Assembly: GCA_012931725.1 (NCBI GenBank)
Contig: CM022949.1
Coordinates: 49,537,551-49,601,550, forward strand
DNA from: Litsea cubeba
Lineage: Eukaryota; Streptophyta; Magnoliopsida; Laurales; Lauraceae
Reading direction: 5' to 3'
Length of the DNA stretch: 64,000 bases
How positions within the stretch are numbered: position 1 is the first letter of the stretch; each line of letters begins with the position of its first letter. The position numbers and the translations under genes were made by a program. A model generated the notes under the pieces. It saw only the letters and a list, made by a program, of their open reading frames with translations, ran no database searches and was not told the DNA's origin. Positions 56,980 through 64,000 of the stretch are shown in pieces.

Positions 56980-59900
56980 ATGATGTCAGAATCCACAAAC
57001 TCGGTGTCATCAAATTCAGAATCATCTCCCTGGTCCTCTCTCGTTGCTTGGGTGCCTACAAGTGTGTCAATAGTTGTCCCAGGTACATCTGCCCTTACTT
57101 CACTAATATTATCGGCATCAACTACAAATGTCTCCTAACTGTTGAGCATCATATGGCTGGCTTTCCAAGTATGACCCCTCTTCATTTACATTAACATTTC
57201 CATGCATGTCAAAAAAATCCCTAGGTTTTGTCTTAATAGCAACATGCCAATCCCTTTCTACCGGGTCTTCCACATAGAATACTTGCAAAACTTGAGAGGC
57301 GAGCACAAACGGTTCATTGGTACTTAATAATCGCTTCAAATTTACAAGTGTGAATCCCAACTCATCTAGCTTAATACCCCTATCTTGGGACGTGACGTCA
57401 ACCCAATCACATTTGAATAAGACCACCTTTCCGTCTTCATAGTAATCTAGTTGCATGATATCAATCAAAACACCATAGTAGGTAACATCTCCTACGATAG
57501 GGTTCTTGTCCTTAGCACTTGCAAAGCTTTGTGTTTTTGCAGTAACCACGACTCCACTATTTTGAGTCTTACTTTTTCTATCAACATTTTTCGTGCGGAA
57601 TCTAAACCCATTTATCACAAACTCGGAGAAGCTACTAGCCACCTTACTAGGACCCCTAGCCAGCAATCTAAGGTCCGCAGTAACCCGTTCGTCACCTTCC
57701 AGTCGCAAGCGATCAACCTGTATGGTTGCCACATATGTTAGTTGAGCACCAAATTCGCAGGTTGGGAAATTACATATTATATATATATATATATTGAGAA
57801 TATATTCTTACATAAGATTCGAACCATTTGGGAAATTGATCATTGTGCATGAGTTCTCTATCAAATTGTCTCTTGTGACGATTATTAGTGTTGATTTTTT
57901 AACGGTGTTCTCTGCATACAAATGCAACCTTCCGTTAGAACACTAGGTATGATATTATATTTATCGCCTAAAAAAATTAAAAATCAAGATGAAGTAAATG
58001 GCTTACTCGAGAAACGGGGCCACTTCAGTGCAATTAAAGAGAATATACCGATGCATCTGCCCCCATGCATCATGCGTCAAATTTATCGACATCTCCTTCC
58101 CAAGTGCACGACCTAGCCTTGAGAAAACCAATGACATTTGATTTGTTTCAATTGCACCATCATCATAATTCCTTGGTGCACGAGTTGACCTTGTCTCTAC
58201 ATCATGCAAATACCTCGAACAGAATGTCAAACATTATTCTATAAGGTATCCCTCCGCTATTGATCCCTCGGGTCGACTTCTATTGCGCACATACGACTTC
58301 AGAGTAAGCAAGTACCTATGGATAATTAGAAATAAGATACTGTGAAAATAGGTTTTACAAAAATAATATTGTTCCTACATTGACATATTGAAACAAATAC
58401 AATTACATTAACACACACCTCTCAATGGGGCACATCAATCGGTATTGTACGGGCCCAGCAATCCTAGCCTCTCTTGCCAAATGAATTGCCAAATGCACCA
58501 TAATATCGAAGAAGGCTGGTGGAAAAATCATTTCAAGATGGCACAGTGTTGTTGAGATTTGAGATTCTAGTCCGTTAAGAGCTTCGACTGTACCAGTTTT
58601 TTAGCATATTCCCCTAAAGAAATTGCTTAAATCGATCAAGATTGCACTGACATTCTTTGGCAAGGCCCTTCGCACTGCTAATGGAAGCAATTGTTGCATT
58701 AAAATATGGCAATAGTGACTCTTTAATCCAAAGATTTTGTGCTCTTTCGAGCGCACATAACGTAATATATTAGCTGCATAACCATCTGGAACCCTCACCC
58801 GAGAAAATACCTCGCAAAAAAATCTCTCTCTTTCTGAGCCATTGAGAGGCATGCAGAAGGCAAATATGTTTTATGTCCATGTGCATATGGATGAAGCGCA
58901 GGTCTTATACCCATATCTTTTTGGTCTAGACGCCCCTTTAAAGTGTCCTTTGTTTTCTCCTTCAATATTCAACAATGTCCCAACTATACTGTCACATTTA
59001 TTCTTTTCAATATGCATAACGTCCAAGTTGTGTCGTATCAAAAGATGCTCCCAGTATGGTAATGTGAAGAATATACTCTTTTTCTTCCATACACCCTTTG
59101 TGTTATCATGTCGTTTTCTCTTCTTACTAGATGAATTGGAATTATGCTTTCCAAATGTGATGTTGATGTCACAACACTGACGCAAGAGCTCCGTCCCAGA
59201 TCTTGATAGAGGAGCAGCTTTGAATTCCATTTTTCCATCAAATTTTATTTTATTACGACGGAACCTATGATCAGCATCCAATAAACGGCAATGACTCATA
59301 TAACACAACTTTTTCCCATGTGACAAGTAGTAATAACAAGTGTCCTCATTGCAATGAGGACAAGCAAGGCGACCTTTAGTACTCCATCCCGACAGGTTTG
59401 CATATGCAGGGAAGTCATTAATTGTCCACAACAATAGTACGCGCATTAAAAAATTTCGATTGATGCATCCCAAGTGTGTAATCCATCCTCCCATAACTCA
59501 TCCACCAAAGGTTGCAATATACATCAATGTCATTCCCAGGTCCACGAGGACCAGGAATAAGCAACGACATTACGAAAAAAGGTTGCTTCATGGACATCCA
59601 TGGTGGCAAGTTGCATGGCATCAAAACAACAGGCCATGTGCTGTGGGCAATACTCATTGTACCAAATGGATTAAAGCCATCACTTGCTAACCCAAGTCTA
59701 ACATTACGAGGCTCCGCGGCAAAATCTGGGTATCGGTTGTCCAAACTTTGCCATGCTAGGGAGTCGGCAGGATGTCTTAAAGCGCCATCATTGGTGCGAC
59801 CCTCTGCATGCCATCTCATGAAGGAAGATGTTTTATCTTACATGAAAAGTCGTTGAAGCCTTGGCTTCAAGGGAAAGTGACGCACAATCTTCGCAGGAAT

Positions 59901-60618
59901 TTTACGTTCCTTGGAACATGAAGGTGATGCACTGTCATCATAGGTTTTCCACCTTGAAGTGCCACATATAGAACATACAGATTCATTAGCAGTTTGTTTC
60001 CAATACAACAAACAATCATTAGGGCAAGCATCAATCTTATTGTAACCAAGGCCCAATTCACCAATGATCTTTTTTGTTTCATAAAAGGAAAGCCTTCAGG
60101 AAATGCTTCTTTCAACAAATCAAGCAACATGGTAAAAGACTTGTCACTCCATCCATTCAGACACTTTATGTGGTATAATCGCACAACGAAAGCAAGCTTG
60201 GTAAAATTCTTGCATCCCGGGTACAACTCTTGGTCGGCATCTTCTACCAATTTGTAAAATTTCTCTGCTTCTGCATTTGGCCCTTCTTTAGGTTCTTGTG
60301 AACTAGATCTTGGATCCCAAATGCCGACCGCAACATTCCGTGCATATCATCAACTTCATCCGGTACATCTTCATCCAAGGCAAATTTTTCCCCATGAAAA
60401 ATCCAAACACCACGGGCGTAACTCTTTTCAAATCCATCGCATATTAGATGTTCATATACTTCATCCCAAGATCTATAATATACATTCCTGCAATTCTTAC
60501 ATGGACATTTGATCATATCCGTTGATATTGCATTAGCAAATGAAAAGTCAAGTAATCATTTGACCGCTTCTTCATATGCAATGCTCACTCTGGACTCCAG
60601 AGTGCAACTCTTGTCCAT
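56980..60618 (-). pseudogene. TNP2-type CACTA transposase, copy 2, reverse strand, broken
   Basis: The start ATG is at 60618 (MDKSCTLESR), as in TNP2 proteins. It is followed by MIKCPCKNCRNVYYRSWDEV, ELYPGCKNFTKLAFVVRLYH, CLNGWSDKSFTMLLDLLKEA, GLASDGFNPFGTMSIAHSTW, GNDIDVY, DFPAYANLSGWSTKG, LIRHNLDVMHIEKNKCDS, GLKSHYCHILMQQLLPLAV (DUF4218 region) and DUF4216 parts YYGVLIDIM, FKCDWVDV and FVLASQVLQVFYVEDPVERD. A stop follows EEAVK near 60560 and there are further frameshifts near 60080 and 59490. An acidic tail (DDSEFDDTEF) runs into the CRK exon without any CACTA end, so the element's 3' terminus was deleted. It differs from copy 1 at many residues, so the two are separate lineages. Confidence 0.92.
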
Positions 60619-62732
60619 AATGGCTTTTCGCAACTAATGGACTGTCAGAATGAAACAAAAGAGAATAAAGTCTAAGTGATTGAATTTAAGTGTAAGGAAA
60701 TATCTCTTAGGGTCTATTTGTTAGTACAGTGAAAAACTAAAAATGAGATGAGAAACAAATCAAGGATAAGTGGGTAGATTGGATGTTTTCCCTCCCAAAT
60801 CAGGAATTGTTGTATTTCAAGTCAGCCAGAATGGAAAGGAGCTGATTAGAGGCTAAGCATCCTATCAAATCTGATTCTTATAGTACCAAAATCTCATCTA
60901 TGACTCTAATAAAGATACAATAAAGTCTCATCTCATACAATTGAAACGAAAAGATAAGGGATGATCTTAACCCCTAACAACTTACTTGCATTTTACCAGA
61001 AAAATGAAAATAGGAAAAAAGAAACAACTTTACAATCAAGTCCATTATATTCAAATATTATTGACACTTCATAGTAACTTGCTACAGGTCCAATCAGTAC
61101 CAATCTTATTCTTTTTACCATCTATGAGAGCACTTGTTTCCTTTTCTTTTTTTTTTTTGAAAAGCCTGAGGCTGAGATAACCAAAGTGTTGTTTTGTTCT
61201 TTGAAACCTGGCTGTAGAGCATCCAAGTTCAAAGGGGGCCAACTGTGTATTTATAAGTATAATCCAAGTTCCTCATTTAATTTACAGCCTACCAGAAGTA
61301 TCTTTGGTAGTGACCAGAAAAACACAAACAAAATCTAGAGGATACCTTGGGCCAACTGATAATCTGATTAGCATGCATATTCGGCTTCTAGTTCCCTTCA
61401 ATAAGAACTATTGAATAACTACTCAAACTTTGAATAGTAAAAATGTAATTAGGAACTCCAAGTATTACTACATGCCCATAATACATGCATTAAAAGCTAA
61501 AAGCAACAAAGATATGGATAAATTAACTTACATTAAGAGCTAGAACAGCTGCAACAACTAGGCTGGTCAATGCTATATAGAGGTCTGCATGCACAGGAAT
61601 GACTTGTACTTTCAGCATTCATCAACTAGACCTAAACCTAGTCTTTCAATTAACAGAACACTGAGACATAAAATTAAGGAGAGAAAATAACTTTTACCAG
61701 ATGTTCCTATTCAAAGAATCGATAGTGCTACATGCATTGGTATAAGCATATAAAGCAAGAACAACAAAACAAAAAATTAAATTATTCATCTTTCTTTTTA
61801 CATAGAAACTGAGAAAATTATTTGTTCTGCTGCTCTGCATGTAGTTACTGGATTAAGAAATTAGCTGAAGAAACATTATGGATTGACAATCACTGTAATA
61901 CTGTTTTCAATTGTGACATCGGGGTGTATGGGTGCACATTCATTACAAACATGGCCTACCTTCCACTAGTGACTAACCATTTTCTATCAAAGGAGAGATT
62001 TTTTTTTTTATGTTATGGCCCCTTGTGGATCTTCATTCTCCAACCTTAATCTTTCACTCTCAAACATATTATGATGATTTTTCTTTTCTTTCTTTTTCTA
62101 ACTATCCTGACCCAATTAACTATCAGTGCTAATTCCCAGTACTGATTGTAACATGATTCTTCTGGAAAAGAATCTGCCCAGTTGCAATTCAAAGTACATC
62201 CAAACAGGCTCTTAACAAACAAAAACCAAAACTAAGCAGAATTTCAAAAGAAACCCACAAAAATTCAAAGTCCTTCGCAAGAAAAGAAACAGATTAACAT
62301 ATATGATGCAACAAATGTTTCATGGAGTTTTTCAAAAAGGACTTAACAATATGAGGAGTTCAAAATTACCACATTGCTATATCTATATATTTTTATGGAT
62401 AGACATGTGAAATTGTCAAAAGTAAGAAGTATAGAGTTTAAAAAAAAAAAAAAGTAGAAAGGACAATAAAAGGCTAATATTGCCCATCATCATCTTAGCA
62501 CTCAAGAGGAAGAGGAGAGATGGATTCCCTATTATAGATAACAAGCATGATTTGATTTAGAAAAGATGGAGGAAAGAAAAGAAAGGGAAAGGCAACTATT
62601 TACCATAAGGCTTAAAAACCTGATTTTGTTGTAGATTCTGTATGACACAAGGAGTAAATGAGTAATTGATTTAGCATAAAGCAGCACTAATGAGCATGCT
62701 CTGTTAGAGGGCTTATATATATATATATATAT
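60619..62732. other. AT-rich region, no gene recognised
   Basis: This may be the 5' region of the reverse-strand TNP2 element; I could not find its CACTA end. A (TA)n run of about 20 bases precedes the MITE at 62733. Confidence 0.35.
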
Positions 62733-62893
62733 GGGAGGTGCTCTTGTGAGAGACACTCTCACCTTACAATGAGAGATAAAGGTGGGGGCCCTCACATTTA
62801 AGTTTCACATCCATATTCAATGTCAACAACTTAAAAGTGAGGGCCCCCACCTTTATCTCTCATAGCAAGGTGAGAGTCTCTCACAAGAGCACC
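62733..62893. mobile_element. Hairpin MITE, 161 bp, about 60-bp inverted repeats
   Basis: GGGAGGTGCTCTTGTGAGAG at the left pairs with CTCTCACAAGAGCACC at the right. The inner AAAGGTGGGGGCCCTCAC also pairs with its inverse. ATATAT flanks both sides. Confidence 0.92.
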
Positions 62894-62898
62894 ATATA

Positions 62899-62940
62899 TG
62901 GGAGGTGCTCTTGTGAGAGACTCTCACCTTGCTATGAGAC
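62899..62940 (+). mobile_element. Truncated second copy of the hairpin MITE
   Basis: GGGAGGTGCTCTTGTGAGAG and the next 22 bases repeat the MITE end, then stop at the border of the 647-base duplication. Confidence 0.85.
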
Positions 62941-63587
62941 AGTGTTTTTAAAAGCGCGAGGCGCATCAAGGCGCTAAGGTCTCCTGGGGCCTAGGCGCTA
63001 AGGCGCGAGGCGAGGCGCGGGCTTTATTGAAGTGAGGCGCACATTGTATATAAAAATATATATATTTTGGTATAGATAGATAATTAACAAAATAGAACAA
63101 AAGTAGAACAAATTAGACAGACTGACAGATAATTGGCAAAGAATATTAGAAAAATTCTAAACGTCATAAAGCATCCATCACTATAAATGTTAAACATTCA
63201 ACAAAAGTATCAAAATCTATCAAAACCAATATAACTTCAAAGTCAAAGGAACAACACAGATGCTCCTAAGGAGGACCTAACGAGATTGGTGATAACCTGA
63301 TGATGTTTTAAAAAAAAAAAAGCCCACAAACCAGCCATACTAGGTCATCTCAAAATTTCAACATGAGCCCCACTGATGGATGGTTAAGTCGGTGATGGCA
63401 TAAGCAAAATATGATTATTGCCCCACCGATTTGATGATGCGTTTGAAAAAAAAAAAAGCCCCAGACCAGCCAGTGCAGGTCATCCCAAAATTTCAGCATG
63501 GGCCCCACTGGCTGCTAATCAGGCGGATCGCTGGCTGCTGGCTGGAGTGGATCGCTGGCTGGTGTTTCTCCTTTCTCCGTTCTCTTC
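62941..63587. repeat. 647-bp direct duplication, copy 1
   Basis: AGTGTTTTTAAAAGCGCGAG begins here and again at 63588. It includes GC-rich AAGGCGCTAAGG/GGCGCGAGGCGAGGCGCGGG hAT-like terminal sequence. It holds an internal repeat of about 135 bases (AAAGCCCACAAACCAGCC at 63320 and a diverged form at 63458). Confidence 0.9.
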
Positions 63588-64000
63588 AGTGTTTTTAAAA
63601 GCGCGAGGCGCATCAAGGCGCTAAGGTCTCCTGGGGCCTAGGCGCTAAGGCGCGAGGCGAGGCGCGGGCTTTATTGAAGTGAGGCGCACATTGTATATAA
63701 AAATATATATATTTTGGTATAGATAGATAATTCACAAAATAGAACAAAAGTAGAACAAATTAGACAGACTGACAGATAATTGGCAAAGAATATTAGAAAA
63801 ATTCTAAACGTCATAAAGCATCCATCACTATAAATGTTAAACATTCAACAAAAGTACCAAAATCTATCAAAACCAATATAACTTCAAAGTCAAAGGAACA
63901 ACACAGATGCTCCTAAGGAGGACCTAACGAGATTGGTGATAACCTGATGATGTTTTAAAAAAAAAAAGCCCACAAACCAGCCATACTAGGTCATCTCAAA
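63588..64000. repeat. 647-bp direct duplication, copy 2 (runs off the window)
   Basis: Nearly identical to 62941-63353, with two substitutions noticed (AATTCACAAA for AATTAACAAA, GTACC for GTATC). Confidence 0.9.

Larger units (their letters stand above)
54077..57338. repeat. 1088-bp unit in three tandem copies (LINE + CRK exon 2 + TNP2 tail)
   Basis: Units start at 54077, 55165 and 56253. Copies differ at only a handful of bases (for example AGGCATTATT versus AGACATTATT, GCAGTTATCC versus GCAGTAATCC, and single-base length changes at 56170 and 56265). The novel junction AATCGCTTCA/TGTGTCTTTCC occurs twice, at the two internal unit borders. In copy 3 the TNP2 sequence runs on unbroken. Either a very recent duplication or an assembly artefact. 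Confidence 0.95.

Overview
The window is nuclear DNA of a flowering plant. The clades and families present are plant-specific: TNP2-type CACTA elements, an FRS-type Mutator-like element (MULE), Copia, TRIM and LINE retroelements, hAT and hairpin MITEs, plus fragments of plant-only gene families (CRK receptor kinase, auxin response factor, KANADI, PIF bHLH, DRM methyltransferase). The sequence does not fix the species. I found no intact, clearly functional host gene. Every recognisable coding region is a transposon gene or a broken or partial host gene.

Layout, left to right. 1-7092: a transposon-derived block with a 171-bp satellite (about 13 + 2 copies), two lone plant exons (a multi-pass membrane protein and the PIF basic-helix exon), a 62-bp array and a CACTA right end at 7092. 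7430-15959: an 8.5-kb MULE with long inverted repeats, a decayed FRS/MULE transposase and a convergent GRF zinc-finger gene. 17432-17962: a hAT element with a perfect 8-bp target duplication. 18293-20501 and 43390-46106: two members of one family with perfect 9-bp duplications and no clear inverted repeat. 20727-28080: a 7.35-kb CACTA element with exact ends and TSD that has captured pieces of a DRM-type DNA methyltransferase and an acyl-protein thioesterase.

28441-29251 is exon 1 of a cysteine-rich receptor-like kinase (CRK). Its membrane-span exon lies 25 kb away at 54615 in matching splice phase, so the space between is an intron filled with nested elements. These are a 13.6-kb unit bounded by MULE-like inverted repeats (29775-43376) that holds a TNP2 transposase plus KANADI and ARF exons; the second 9-bp-TSD element with a three-LTR TRIM inside; and a LINE split by a 5.8-kb Copia element with exact TSD. 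The second CRK exon sits in a 1088-bp unit repeated three times, fused to LINE and TNP2 pieces.

56980-60618 is a second, reverse-strand TNP2 transposase. The right edge has a hairpin MITE and a 647-bp tandem duplication that runs off the window.

The main biological theme is capture of regulatory-gene exons, with introns kept, by CACTA-type elements. The captured genes act in DNA methylation, auxin response, organ polarity and light signalling. All family names come from recognition by eye, without database searches.
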